Source of the DNA: Brasenia schreberi
Lineage: Eukaryota; Streptophyta; Magnoliopsida; Nymphaeales; Cabombaceae
DNA: 64,000 bases
Direction: 5' to 3'
Assembly (NCBI GenBank): GCA_036023115.1
Contig: JAYKKT010000090.1
Coordinates: 33,340,001 to 33,404,000, forward strand
In this document: positions 21,214-32,352 of the stretch, one piece after another
Numbering within the stretch: position 1 is the stretch's first letter
How the letters are laid out: each line of letters opens with the position of its first letter
Program-made: the position numbers and the translations under genes
The notes under the pieces: model-generated
What the model was told of the DNA's origin: nothing
The model's input: the letters and a program-made list of their open reading frames with translations, nothing else
The model's database searches: none

Positions 21214-22214
21214 GTGGAAGGAAGCACTCGAATCAAGAAGCTAAGAAGTCATATATTGAGTTTCTTTTGTTGAAGAAGAGCAAACCGCATCAACCGTTGC
21301 TTTCTTTCATTTGGGCTTAAGTATCTTCACTTTTTTCTTGAAGAGCAAGAATGGAGGAGGAGGCTTCCTCTCCTACCAAGATCACCTTCTTTTTTAATTT
21401 TGGATAATTTGGTTTTATATGACCGGCCTCTCTACAAAAATGCCACACAACCTATCTTCTAGCCCCGCTTGACACTTCGCTTTTGAAGTGACGAGGCCTA
21501 TATGCTTGCAAGTTTGCTCCGAGTCTAGATGTGGCTAGGGCGGTATCTTTTTGAAGTCTAGCTTCATTAGTTCTTGTTTATGTCATTTGAAAATCGATAA
21601 GGACCTCTTCTTTGGTAGAAAAAGATTTTTGAAGAATATGGGATGATCTTACCCCTTCAAATTCTTCTCGAAGACTTTATAGGAATTAATATACAAAATT
21701 TTCATTATCCTCACATTGTATCTCACTAAGACATTGTGTACATTTCTTTTTATAGCCATACAATTGATTCCATATATTGAAATATTCACCAAAAAATTCA
21801 TTTACTCATTTATCTCCTTGTCTAAGTGAGACCAAGTTGTTTCTTAATGTCATTCCATCGATTTTTTAAGTATTCTCATGCTTCTCTAGCTTTGTGAAAT
21901 CGGCCAAAGTATCCCTAGTATGCACATTTACATTGTTCATGAGCACCCATAGAACCATTCTATGACCACGTTCATATTTCTCTTTTTACTTAAGTGTTTC
22001 ATTAATAGAGGGTTTTACCTTCAACCACTTACATAACCCCATAATTTTTTGAAATATAGGTAGTTTTTCATGAATTGTGCACATGTTTTGTAGTTCGAGG
22101 GTGTTAAACGAAAGTTAAACCCCCTTTATCATCCATATTTTAAGGAGAAAAATAATCTAAAAAGGTAAACTTACAGTAAGATCAAATATACAATCGACAT
22201 GCTTTTCGAGGCGA

Positions 22215-24757
22215 CGAGCAGTTTATGTTTATAAGAGACAAAGTGGGTTGGAGAAAAAGCAAAGGAGATTGATGATACAAGTTTTAAATTATGGTATTTA
22301 AGAAAGGAAAAGGCGCGATCTGGAGTTGGTATTATAATATTATTATCAATAAAGATTTAAAGGATAGTATAGTAGACATACGACGATATGGTGACCAAAT
22401 TATGATGGTAAAATTAGTGTTAGAAGTAGATGTTTTCAATATAGTTTGTATGCACCCTAAGTAGGATTAGAATATAGTATAAAGAATGCTTTTTCGGAGG
22501 AGTTAGATAAGGTAATTCAAAGAATTCGACAAAGGGAGATGATTTGTTTAGGAGGAGACTTAAATGGATAAGCTAGTAAAGATGCATTATGATATCAAGA
22601 TATTCATGAAAACTATGGTTTTATGGATATAAATGAGGGTAGAGAGATTTTAAATTTTGCTATGGCTTTTGATCTCTTTATAGCCAATACAATTTTTAAA
22701 AAAGGAGATAACATTTGATTACTTATAAGAGTGGCTTATCACAAACACAAATTGATTATTTCTTTTGTAGGAAAAAAGATAGATCGTGTTGTAAAGATTG
22801 CAAGGTAATTCCAGGAGAAAGCTTAACTACTCAACATCGACTTTTAGTAATGGATTTATAGGTAAAAAAGTAGACAAAGAAGAATAGAGTGCATAGAGCT
22901 ATTCAGACTAGATGGTGAAACCTCAAATGTGAGCAGGCAGATATATTTAAAAAGAAAGTTCTTCAAGAAGATGCTTGGAATTATATAGGTATACACCTTC
23001 TGATATGGTTATAAATGTTAAGAAAGTGGCAAAAGATGTATTGGGTGAATAAGGGAGGCATACCAGCACACAAAAAACTTGTGGTGGAGTGAAGTGGTGC
23101 AAGATAAAATCATGGTAAAGAAGACACGTTACAAATTGCATTATGCCAAGAAGACTAGTAAAACTTAGGAAGCTTATAAGAAAGCAAAGAAAGAAACAGA
23201 AAAAGATTGTTAGTGAAGTAAAAGCCAAAATTTGAGAGGATTTATATAAAAAGCTTAACTCAAAAGAAGGTGAAAGAGATATTTTTAGGATAACTAAGGC
23301 TAGAGATAAGAAAACTAAGGATCTTACTTTTGTTAGATGCATCAAAGATAAGGATGAGAAGGTTATGGTGAAAATTTATGATATCAAAAATAGATGAAAA
23401 ATATATTTTTATAAGCTTTTTAATGAAAATACAAATATTTGTATTAGCTTAGGAGAGTTAGCCAGATCAAAAAAATATATAAATTGTAATTTCTATCGGC
23501 GTATTCAAAAGAATGAAGTTAAAGAGTGTCTTAAATATATGAAGGTTGGTAAATCTATATGACCAGAAAATATTCATATAGAAGTATGGAAAATCCTAAG
23601 AGAGATGGGCTCACTTGGCTCACAAGACTATTTAATGAAATATAGAGAACCCAAAAGATGTCCAAAGAATAGAGAGCGAGTACACTTATACCCATATATA
23701 AGAACAAGGTAGACATTCAAAATTGTGTGAATTATCGAGGTATCAAGTTAATGAGTCATACTATGAAATGATGGGAAAGAATTATCGAACGGAGGTTAAG
23801 ACAAGCATCAAGTACAATAGAGAATCAATTTGGATTCAAGACTAGCATATCTACTATTGAAGTGATTCACCTATTGAGATGTCTTATGGAATATTTTAGA
23901 GCAAAAAAAGAACTTTCACATGATATTTATTAATCTAGAAAAGCTTACGATAGGGAGCCAAGAGATATTCTTTAGAGAACCTTGAAAATAGAGGTATTTC
24001 ATTGACATAAATAAATCTTATAAGAGGCATGTACAATGGTGCAAAAACATGTGTGAGGACTCATGAAGGAACGACATACTCTTTTGAAGTTAATATTGGG
24101 TTACATTATGGATCAATTGTAAGTCCATATTTATTTATTTGGTCATTGATGAGTTAGATGAAGTACCTTGATGTAATATATGTTATTTGAAGATGATATT
24201 GTGTTAGTGGATGAGTCTAAAAAAGTTAATAGGAAATTGAATTGAAAGTATTAAAAGAGGTAAGAGGACGGCCACAAAAGTGTTGGAAAGAAACAATAAA
24301 CAATGATCTAACTTATTGTGAGTTAATTGCTAACATGGCTCATGATAGGGCTCTGTGGAAACAAAGAATCCATGTAGTCGACCCCATCTAGTATGGGAAA
24401 AGGCTGGATGTAGTAGAAATGTTGAGATGTATGTAGTAGAAATCTATGTAGTAGAAATGTTGAGATGGATGTGCGGTCACACAAGAAAAAACCATATACA
24501 TAATGAGGTTATTAGAAACAAATTGGGAGTAGCACCAATAGATGATAAAATGAGAAAAAAATCGTTTAATGGTTTGGACATGTAGAAAGAAGATATGAAA
24601 AACTAAATTGTGAAAATGTTAAAAGAGGAAGAGGACTACTACAAAAGTATTAGAAAGAAACAATAAAGAATAATTGAGTTAACGGCTAGCTTGACACATG
24701 ATAGGTATGTGTAGAAACAAACAGTGTAGCTGACCCCATCTATCATGGGAAAAGGTT
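22215..24757 (+). mobile_element. RTE LINE copy F, near full length, rearranged 3' end
   Basis: Plus strand: endonuclease from ETKWVGEKAKEIDD (about 22230), through GGDLNG-like and DYFF regions, the linker, and RT (IENQFGF near 23820, GLHYGSI near 24100). At 24241-24410 an RTE 3' tail (TAGTATGGGAAAAGGCTGG) is followed by a second C-terminal domain and another tail ending near 24757. The 3' domain is thus present twice, suggesting two insertions or a tandem duplication. Many stops. It is in CNOT11 intron 1. Confidence 0.72.
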
Positions 24758-25307
24758 GTATTAGTTATATGTTCGTCACCCTCCGCTTCCCGCATATGAT
24801 GGATGTAAAAGCAATTCATTTTGGTGCCTAAAAATCTCGGAAGCAAGGTTGACAAGATCACCGAACGCCTAAATGAAGCAACTAAACTAATTGTTAGAAA
24901 AACATGAAACTGCAAGAGAAAAGCCGACTATTTCTACCAAAATATGTTCAACCACAAGAAGCGATTCAGAACCTTTCTTTTTTCGACACAACGTTAGCAT
25001 TCGATTTCATTTATTTCTACCAATTCCTAATTCCGGGAATCCAGTAGAAATCCAAAAGGGAGGAAACCCTAATTTATCACAATAAAAAAAAAAGAAGCAG
25101 GTTCATCCGTACACTCCCTTCGGATTCCCATAACGAGAAACAATCACCCAACCTAAAAGACTACAAGTTCCATAAACAACGCAAAGCCGCCACTTTGGGA
25201 TCGAAAATAAAAGAAAACCAACGGAAGACCTCTCAAAACCATGAACTCTTGTGGACTCAACACTAGAAAAAGAGAATCCAAAACCCTGAGAGAGAGAGAG
25301 AGAGTGC
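24758..25307. other. CNOT11 intron 1, 5' part
   Basis: Unique-looking intronic sequence with a (GA)n run at 25287-25304 directly beside the exon 1 donor. No gene seen. Confidence 0.5.
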
Positions 25308-25514
25308 CTCTAAAAGTGTGGCAAGGGCGCAGAGGACGCGGAAGCGGGCCTCGCGGGCGAATCTGGAGTCGAACTCCGCCACTACTTCGCTGAGGAGACG
25401 CTCCTCCGCCGCCAGCAGAGCAAGCAACAACCTCGATTCCTGAGCTCCAATCATCGCCACCGTTTCCCGATCGAGACTCCTCGCGATTCCGTTCTGCGCC
25501 TTCCCTCCCTCCAA
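25308..25514 (-). CDS. CNOT11: CNOT11-like exon 1 with start codon
   Basis: 69 codons from ATG at 25514. A second in-frame ATG 20 codons later (MIGAQESRLLLALL) fits the usual start of the family better. It reads LLSEVVAEFDSRFAREARF and ends CALATLLE, which in CNOT11 proteins is followed directly by DKK, the first residues of exon 2. The codon after LLE would be the donor: GAG then GCACTC, a GC instead of GT, merging into a CT/GA microsatellite. The exon is GC-rich, unlike its surroundings. The product would bind CNOT1 in the cytoplasmic and nuclear CCR4-NOT complex. If the GC donor is real, splicing may be weak; if not, the copy may be dead. Confidence 0.7.
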
Positions 25515-26040
25515 TTTGTTCTCCTAAAACTGAAGACGCTGGGCGCTATTGTAATTCCCGGAAGTTCAGTCGCGATGAACTACAAATATCGTTAATTACA
25601 CGATAAAAACAGTTGAAACTGCTTTTCTAGTCATAATAGAATACCTGAACATCGTGAGCCTTGTTTATAAAACGGGATTGTAGTTTAACTGGGCCTCGGT
25701 CGCATGCGGCATGGCTTATGGCAGTTTCAATTCACTGGTTTCGGTTTGTTTGAAACTAGAAATTATAACCGAACCGTCTTTTTGAGTGATTTTAGATTCG
25801 GATTTGTAGTCGTCTTGAAACCTGTCGAATTTCTTTTTTTTTAAGATAAAGACATGTGTGACTTTTAGGTTGTATCCTCCCGTTGAGACTTATGTTATTA
25901 AACTAATTCGGTTTTAATTTCAAGTTGGTTTATAAACTAAGGAACCATAATCAAACTGAAAGGTTCTCAGTTTCGGTAACAATTCCAAAACCGATTCAAT
26001 CGGTTTTAAAGAACCATGGGTCTTTATTTGATTTAGAAGT
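25515..26040. other. CNOT11 upstream region and GGTTCGGTTT-rich DNA
   Basis: 25515-25640 is a likely 5'UTR/promoter zone by position only; no TATA box is convincing. 25720-26040 is rich in GGTTT/AACCG motifs (TTTCGGTTTGTTTG, AACCGAACCG) that recall terminal zones of small TIR elements, but no clear ends or TSD were found. Confidence 0.3.
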
Positions 26041-26300
26041 GGAAGCGACGTTTGAGTTTTCGTGTATGGTGAGGTACCAAGATGAAACAGTAAGAAGTGC
26101 TTGAGTTTTCATGTAAATATCACGAGTCTAGTTAGTGTGGCTCATCTCTCTTGGTGTTGACATTTTTCACTCAAAATGAACTTATAGAATCATAATTTCA
26201 CGTTAGTGGTAAACTTCATGTTTGTTGCATGATAGAACTTGAAACTATAAGCACGAAATTTGAGGTCTAATTCACTTGAAACCACGAACAAAGCACGCTC
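26041..26300 (+). repeat. Dispersed repeat related to 33550-34020
   Basis: Contains GTGCTTGAGTTTTC, CATAATTTCACGTTAGT and ACCACGAACAAAGCACGCTC in the same order as CTTGAGATTTTGTG, CATAATTTCTTGTTAGT and ACCACGAATCAAGCATGCTC at 33597-34010. The family is unknown and it is non-coding. Confidence 0.6.
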
Positions 26301-26689
26301 TTAGGGCGGTCTGGTACTTGGCTTGGCGCCGGTGGTATGGGCAACATAGGCCCCCACACCATAAGGGGAGGCCATGCCCGACGCAATGCAACCCTGCTTT
26401 TGCTTCAATAAAGTGGCCACCCTTGATAGTGGGACACTAGGCCTAGTGCAGCGATTCTTGTACAATGGGCTCTGCACTGCGTATCAAACGGTCCTGCCAA
26501 GTCCCCCTAGCTAGGAGAGAATTAGTATAAAATGGGAAGTGTCGTCGATAGCTTGTTTTCGTGTTAGATATGACATTTGCTTTTTATTGTGTTAGATGTG
26601 ATATGTTCTTCGTATTCTAAGAAATTACTATTACTATGTTTTCTTTTTCTTGTTTGTAGATTCTTCAAATTTTTTATTTTTTTAGGCCG

Positions 26690-26768
26690 GTATGCATGCT
26701 CAGGGAGCCGAACTCACCACCTTCGTCACAGAGTCAAGAGCCCTGCCAGCTGAGCCAACTCTCTGAGT
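26690..26768 (-). mobile_element. tRNA-derived SINE head (minus strand)
   Basis: Minus strand reads GTTGGCTCAGCTGGCAGGGC (A-box-like, at about 26741-26760) and GGTGAGTTCGGCTCC (B-box-like, at about 26705-26719), spaced like a pol III promoter. An A-rich tract follows (26670-26690). A similar head occurs at 59885-59960. It is not a tRNA: the cloverleaf does not close and no anticodon arm is evident. No clear TSD. Confidence 0.5.
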
Positions 26769-28400
26769 GCTTATTTGTTTCTTTTCCTCAGTACACAAAG
26801 AAACTCACATTGCCAAGAATGTGAGCTTGAATTCGGCTCATCAAATGAACCCGGTTGCAGCACTTGAAAATTAGAATAGATTGTAACATCTAGACATCCT
26901 GGCGGTTCCAATTGGAACCGAACTGAGCAAGAAATTATGAGACTGGAATCAGAACTGGCACCGGGGACTATCGGATTAGGTTCTGATTTCACCTCTTATA
27001 CAGTATTAAAAATATATATATACATTTTTCAAACTTTTAATAAAAGTATTGTTTCATATTCAAACTCAACCCGTCTCAAAACCGGCGGTTCCAGAACTTT
27101 AACAAGAATATACCTCCAACCAGATCGGTTAGGGTTTTAGGTTATGGGCTAACCAGAACAAGGCATGCCCAGTAACATCCATCGGCTGGAGTCAGTCAAT
27201 TCCCACCTGATTTGGAATTTCGGATTAACAATAAAAAACATTTGAAATAATTAAAATTTATTTCCCTTCTTCCTTTCCCCTTGATTTCGGTTTAAGTCCA
27301 GCCTATGAAAACCTATTCAAATCAGAAGCAGACTTAGCTTTCTTTAATTCATTTAAAGTCAGCCTGCTTTTCACCCGAACCCAAAGTTTCCTGACCCATA
27401 AACCCGTTTTCACAGGGTGTAACTAGTCTTCTTGAAAAGTTTTGTACGTGTACTTTCCGTTTCTTATCGTTATTCTTTGTATCCATATCCAAATACGGAT
27501 CAGTTTTGGATTGAGGTTCAGCTTTGCTTGGATACTTGATGACATCATATGTAAACTGGCATGATTAAACCGTATATTTACCTGCACATTCAGCTTTACG
27601 GTTCATATCCATATTCAAACCAGATGTCAGATCCAGTTACCCTAACATCTAAAACTCAGAGCCAATGTGTAATGATGTGCATGATGCAGGTCCAGATCCA
27701 GTTAGATCTAGACCCACTCGATACCCCACTGATTACAACAACGCCTGATTTGAAAATGCAACGCTGGGCAGTGTTGTTCTTGGCTGGCCAAGGATGGTAA
27801 CAGTCATTGAGAACGGTTACCATCCTGGTCAAGCCCTATAAGAGGGTAGGCAGGCGGTCTACTGTAGAGCAACCTTGGGATAAGCCGCATGAGCCGGAAA
27901 ACGTCGAAGTCAGCCAAAATCCAGTAAGAAAATTCAGATTTTTGCTTTTATAAATATTTTCATTTTTAGTTGCTAAAATTGAGTTATATCAAAAGGATTT
28001 TGTTTAATTCATGCTAAACATTTAAAAACAAGCCTTAATACGCGAAAATCAATTCAAAACAAGTATAGATTCATGAAAATTTTCTCAAATCCGAGTTAAT
28101 GTTTTTCATGGATTTTTTGGCGAAAACGTCGTTGTCGACGACAGGTCATGGGTTGGATTAGAAGAGGAGGGTCAGGGAGTTGGTTGGGGACCATCGTCAA
28201 CTTTAGTCATCGCTGAAAACCATCAAAATCGACGTCAGAAAATCAAGGAAACTAGTCTCTTTTGAGCGTGCCCCATTTTCGTGTCATGTTGTGTCCAACG
28301 TGACGTGAACCAATACTGATTCGTGTCGTGCTCTCGTGTCGCATGTTAAGAATCAGCTCTAAGTCAAAATAGGTCACAAACAGGTTTCGTGTCGGAAATG
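26769..28400. other. Intergenic sequence without recognised genes
   Basis: AT-rich intergenic DNA. 26880-27135 has GGTTCC/GGAACC motifs that may belong to an old TIR element. 27140-28400 shows no gene, RNA or defined repeat. Short open frames here are chance. Confidence 0.4.
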
Positions 28401-28499
28401 GGTTAGGTTTGAGTCGTGTCTTAAAATGGTTTTTTTTGTCAGAAACGGGACCCGTGTAAGTAGTTGCAGGTTATGTATCGACATTGTGACATAGGCTAC

Positions 28500-29697
28500 C
28501 TATTGTATCACTCAGTTTGGATCAAATATGGATTCAAGTATCAGTTCATAATCAAGATAGCTTAAATGGATTCAAATTGGATTTTAGGGTCATTTGAGAT
28601 CCGATTTAGATACATTTTGTTGCGTTATATTTATAATATTTTAATTATTTATAATTGTTTAGAGATTAAAATTGGAGGATTTGGCAGTGATAAGAGTGGT
28701 CCAACAGTTTGGGGATTGAATCTTAGCATTCCTTTAGGTAGGGGGTTATACATTCTTTTATAGAACTATCTTAGAAGTGATTTTCCTGTTTTAGTTGGAT
28801 TTAAATGTGTATAATTTATAGATATTTTATTGATGTTTATGAAATGATGTTCGCAATTATGGGTTACTTGATATGTTTTTGAAATAGAACGTGTTTATTA
28901 TATTGGTTGATAAAGAGCTTGTTTTGATATGCATGTGTTGTATGAACATGATATTTAAAAGTTGTATGGATATGAATTTGGATATTTGTATATCTCAATA
29001 TGATTTGTAAATATGATAAACTATAATTGATTTTGGAAAAGTAATGATGTGTGAATATATGAGTCGTACTTGTGTAGAGTCTTTAGAGACTTGGTGGTCT
29101 CTCGGGCGATTTGGCTTGGGGCGAATACAGGGTGTGTTCACGGACACTCTGTCGTGAGAGTCGACGTGATTATTATCGTAGACGGGGTTACTGAGGTCAC
29201 ATTAGGGAGAGCCAAACGACTCTTGTGGCCTTTAGGATAGACAAAGTATGAGTTGTAATTATCGTAACTAATGATGTGTGTATGTGTGTGCGAATGTATG
29301 AGTATGAATTTGAAACTGTGATTTGTTATGAAATGATTGTGAAATTATGCATGCTTTTATATAGGAGCTCACCATATTATTTTACAATTCATCATGAAGC
29401 TAATACTTCCAAAGCACATGGAGTAGAGTAGGAGTTGGATAGAGTTGCATTTCTTAATTTTAGATGGTATGATAAGTATTGAATGATTTAAAAAGTATTG
29501 TTATTAAGGATTATTGTTAGGTGGGCCCCACACCATTTTGTGCGTATGTTTAGAATTTTGATATGAATATTTATTTCATTGAGTTTTAATTAAATTAGTA
29601 TTATATTTGGCTACTGTTCGCCATCACGCCCACACGAGAAGCGGCCATGTGGTATCGGCTCGGTCCCGGTCGTGGTCGCGAGCGGGTGTGACACAAT
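28500..29697 (+). repeat. Ty3/Gypsy-like LTR fragment or solo LTR
   Basis: The stretch 29360-29697 resembles the 3' half of Gypsy (Tekay/Del type) LTRs: GGAGCTCACC near 29365, a mid AT-rich part, then a GC-rich end (GGCGGCCATGTGG-like, GGTCGCGAGCGGGTGTGACA). The terminal TGTGACACA supports an LTR end at about 29694. No internal gag or pol flanks it, suggesting a solo LTR. The left border and TSD were not found, so the extent is uncertain. Confidence 0.4.
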
Positions 29698-29774
29698 GTC
29701 TGTATTAATAGTTTGGAATATCAAGTTAAGGTGGGGATATCAATAGTTTGGATACATATTCTGCTCATTGATCA

Positions 29775-30060
29775 GTATTTGATCCAATTCTTTGCATCTG
29801 CATAAGAGTGGCCAGGTGTTTTAAACCGTAGGATATTATTCGAGCTTTCTAGAAAAAAACCACAGATGTAACGGTGGGCTACTGTATGAGCTTTTGCTTC
29901 GGAGTCCGTAGTGTGATCATAGTCTATAATACATAACCCACAACAAACCCGTGGGCTACTTGCCTTCATTGATGAATACCCTGCTTCCGATTGATATCCA
30001 ACCCGATTGATAACCATCTTGTTCTCAAATACATTTTGAACTCGTTTGCATCTATATTCG
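29775..30060. repeat. Repeat similar to 32140-32350
   Basis: Contains GGTGGGCTACTGTATGAGC and CCCGTGGGCTACTTG, similar to GTGGGTCATTGTATGAGC and TGTGGGCTACTTG at 32235-32352. Two diverged copies lie on either side of the carboxylesterase. Unknown, non-coding. Confidence 0.45.
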
Positions 30061-30504
30061 AAGCACGCACCTTACTCTAGTGATCTTGCATATATCAACA
30101 TGATTCAGCAAAGCAATGTCTTACTCGGGTCTGAGTAGCTCAGATTCCTATCTCTCTAATAAAAATTATAGATAAACAGATGCATCGGTTCAAGCACTGA
30201 CAGGTCTATTGAGTAGGTATGCCGCCCATATTTAATTTATAACATTTCCCCCTTTTATTCATACAAGGAATTGAATTCCTAATAAAAGTTAATCAGTCAA
30301 ATAAAAGTTTTTTTTTCTTATTGTAATGGTTGAAACTGGTGGCACTAATTTCCTTTTTCTTTTTCTTTTTTGTTGCAGGAGGTGGTCGAAGCTTAACCAT
30401 ACACCTTCGAACTCCCCACCAGCAGCAACGTGGCTATAGTGTCCTCCTCACGCTCTCGATGCTGACCATACTAATTTCTTAATTTCTAATCATCAATAGA
30501 AAGG

Positions 30505-30665
30505 AAAAATTAAGAGCGTTAGCTCAACTAGCAAGGTGGGGAGTTGGATTCCTCAGGGTGCATGTGTATGTTATTCACTATTGATTTTTCTTTAAACTTT
30601 GCGTGAGTTCGATTCCTGGCGTGTGTATGCGTGTTTGGCTTTGGCTTCTCTTTATAACAAAAATG
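30505..30665 (+). mobile_element. tRNA-derived SINE with two B-box-like motifs
   Basis: Contains GTTAGCTCAACTAGC (A-box-like, about 30518-30532), a first B-box-like GAGTTGGATTCC (about 30541-30552) and a second, better GAGTTCGATTCCTGGC (about 30605-30620). The A-to-first-B spacing is tRNA-like; the second B box suggests a dimeric or partly duplicated head. It lies about 230 bp upstream of the carboxylesterase start. No TSD identified. Confidence 0.5.
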
Positions 30666-30774
30666 AGAAATTTGGCATAGATTTGTTGAAAATACTTAAT
30701 ACACTAACAATAAGAAAACATTAAAGTCTAAATCTATTCAACAATCAAGTCGGGTTAATTGTGATGGGACCATG

Positions 30775-30780
30775 CACGTG
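30775..30780 (+). promoter_or_regulatory. G-box core CACGTG upstream of the carboxylesterase
   Basis: GCACGTGC lies 115 bp before the ATG. CACGTG is the core bound by plant bZIP and bHLH factors. Placement fits a proximal promoter element, but a single hexamer can occur by chance. Confidence 0.35.
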
Positions 30781-30894
30781 CAGCAGCTGTACCAACCAAG
30801 ACTTATTACTTGGAGTCAATGAATTAGGTCTCGCCGATTTATTCACACTCTTTATCTTCGTACTCAGAGCCACGTCGAGAGAGAGAGAGTTCCG

Positions 30895-31893
30895 ATGCCG
30901 GGAAGTGCTTCGCCGGTTCTCCCATGGCGGGTAAAGCTATTCTGCTCATTCATGGGCGTCTTCACAAACGCTTCCATCCGGAATGACGGTACAGTTAACC
31001 GACGCATGAGCGGGCTAATCGACCTCCTTAACAGTCCTGCCAACGATCGGGCGGTGAAGGGCGTCTCAACCTCCGATCACACCGTCGACCCCGCCACAGG
31101 CGTCTGGTTCCGCCTCTTCACCCCTGCTGGAATTTCTGATGGCGACAAGCTCCCAGTGATCGTCTTCTTCCACGGTGGTGGCTTCACGCTCCTCTCAGCA
31201 AACTTAAGGAACTATGACTTCGTCTGCCGCCGGCTCGCTCGGCGACTGCATGCCTTCGTCGTCTCGGTGAACTACCGACTTGCACCAGAGCACCGTTTCC
31301 CGACGGCCTACGATGATGCCGAGGCCGCGATCAGATGGATCTCGGAACCCGGCAGGCTGCCGGACTCCGCTGATGTTGGTCGATGCTTCCTCGCCGGGGA
31401 CAGCGCCGGGGGGAACATCGTACACCACGTCGGCTGCCGAATCGCGGCCGCTTCGTCTGATTTCCTGCCGATGAAGCTCAAGGGACACGTTCTGATTCAG
31501 CCGTACTTCGGCGGGGAAGAGCGCACGTCATCGGAAAACCGACTGAGAGACGTGCCGATCGTCAACCTCCGCCTGACCGATTTGTGCTGGAAAGCGTTCC
31601 TGCCGGAAGGATCCGATCGCGACCACCCGGCCGCCAACGTGACCGGGCCGAAGGCACCCAACCTCGCTGGCCTCGGCCTCCCACCGAGCATAGTCGTCAT
31701 AGGAGGGTTCGACCCTCTCCATGACCGGGCCAGGCTTTACTTTGACCGTCTCAGGGAGTCCGGTGTGAAGGCGAAACTCATCGAGTACCCCGAGATGATC
31801 CATGCCTTCTACGTCTTCCCGGACTTTCCGGAATCCGACGAGCTCGTGGCGGAGATCAAGGCTTTCATGGAAGAACACGGCCAAGGAGAGTGA
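30895..31893 (+). CDS. CXE18: Carboxylesterase 18-like alpha/beta hydrolase, intact single exon
   Basis: A 332-residue protein of the plant carboxylesterase (CXE/GID1) family, which hydrolyses ester bonds of small metabolites in the cytosol. The oxyanion-hole motif HGGG is at 93-96. The nucleophile elbow GDSAGG is at 168-173 with Ser170. The probable catalytic Asp273 is in GFDPLHD and His303 in MIHAFY, so the triad is complete. SVNYRLAPEHRFP (124-136) and QPYFGGEER (202-210) are family signatures, and the N-terminus (RNDGTVNRR, STSDHTVD) resembles the CXE18 branch. Length is usual, there is no signal peptide and no intron. The ATG at 30895 follows a (GA)n-rich leader and starts the conserved block at the expected distance. 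Having His in HGGG and Ser/Asp/His intact argues for an enzyme rather than a GID1 receptor. The ORF is clearly GC-rich within AT-rich repeats. Substrate unknown. Confidence 0.93.
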   Translation: MPGSASPVLPWRVKLFCSFMGVFTNASIRNDGTVNRRMSGLIDLLNSPANDRAVKGVSTSDHTVDPATGVWFRLFTPAGISDGDKLPVIVFFHGGGFTLLSANLRNYDFVCRRLARRLHAFVVSVNYRLAPEHRFPTAYDDAEAAIRWISEPGRLPDSADVGRCFLAGDSAGGNIVHHVGCRIAAASSDFLPMKLKGHVLIQPYFGGEERTSSENRLRDVPIVNLRLTDLCWKAFLPEGSDRDHPAANVTGPKAPNLAGLGLPPSIVVIGGFDPLHDRARLYFDRLRESGVKAKLIEYPEMIHAFYVFPDFPESDELVAEIKAFMEEHGQGE

Positions 31894-32140
31894 TCCAACA
31901 CGGTGATACCATACTCGCGCACCCGATCTCTTCCGGAGACATTGCGTTTACTTCTCGTCGAGTATCCAGATTCTTCGTGCTTGTGACGGATACAGTACGA
32001 TATCAGTGTGCTGTATCACGCAATTAAACTGTAAAAAGTCCGCTTTTACTCAGGTAAACATGAAACAATTGAATGCTTAAAAGTTATAAAATAATGGGAA
32101 GCGTTTTGTTCCGTCTTTTCCCTCTTGGGTTGTATTCAAA
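31894..32140 (+). other. Carboxylesterase 3' region
   Basis: Presumed 3'UTR and terminator zone. CAATTAAACTGTAAAAAG near 32020 is a weak polyadenylation-like signal. No gene. Confidence 0.3.
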
Positions 32141-32199
32141 TTCATTCGTCCCTCTTTTTTCCAGATTTTGAATGCTTGTGTAATTCTAATCGCCCATGA

Positions 32200-32352
32200 T
32201 AGATCAATGGGCTTTAAGAACGGCCCACGGTATAAGTCGTGGGTCATTGTATGAGCTTTAGTCCCCAAAACATTATTACAACCATGGGTTATTATGTGAG
32301 CTCGTGTCATTGCAAAAAATAGCCAAACTGTTAAAATTGTGGGCTACTTGTT
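32200..32352. repeat. Repeat similar to 29860-29975
   Basis: Contains GTGGGTCATTGTATGAGC, GGGTTATTATGTGAGCTCG and TGTGGGCTACTTG, a diverged copy of the repeat upstream of the carboxylesterase. Confidence 0.4.

Larger units (their letters stand above)
17888..22190 (-). mobile_element. Ty1/Copia element I inside CNOT11 intron 1, decayed
   Basis: Minus-strand order, right to left: gag remnant (21240-22190), protease edge (21028-21213, VPKLNLNLLSVSQI), integrase (20122-20900), RT and RNase H (18346-19260), 3' LTR. Integrase before RT is the Copia order. No 5' LTR or PBS is visible; an RTE copy begins at about 22215. It sits in the large first intron of the CNOT11-like gene, antisense to nothing and in the same orientation as the host gene. 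Confidence 0.75.

Noticed and set aside
26690..26768. Possible tRNA gene
   Set aside because: A and B boxes are present but no cloverleaf or anticodon stem can be drawn and an A-rich tail follows; a SINE head fits better.
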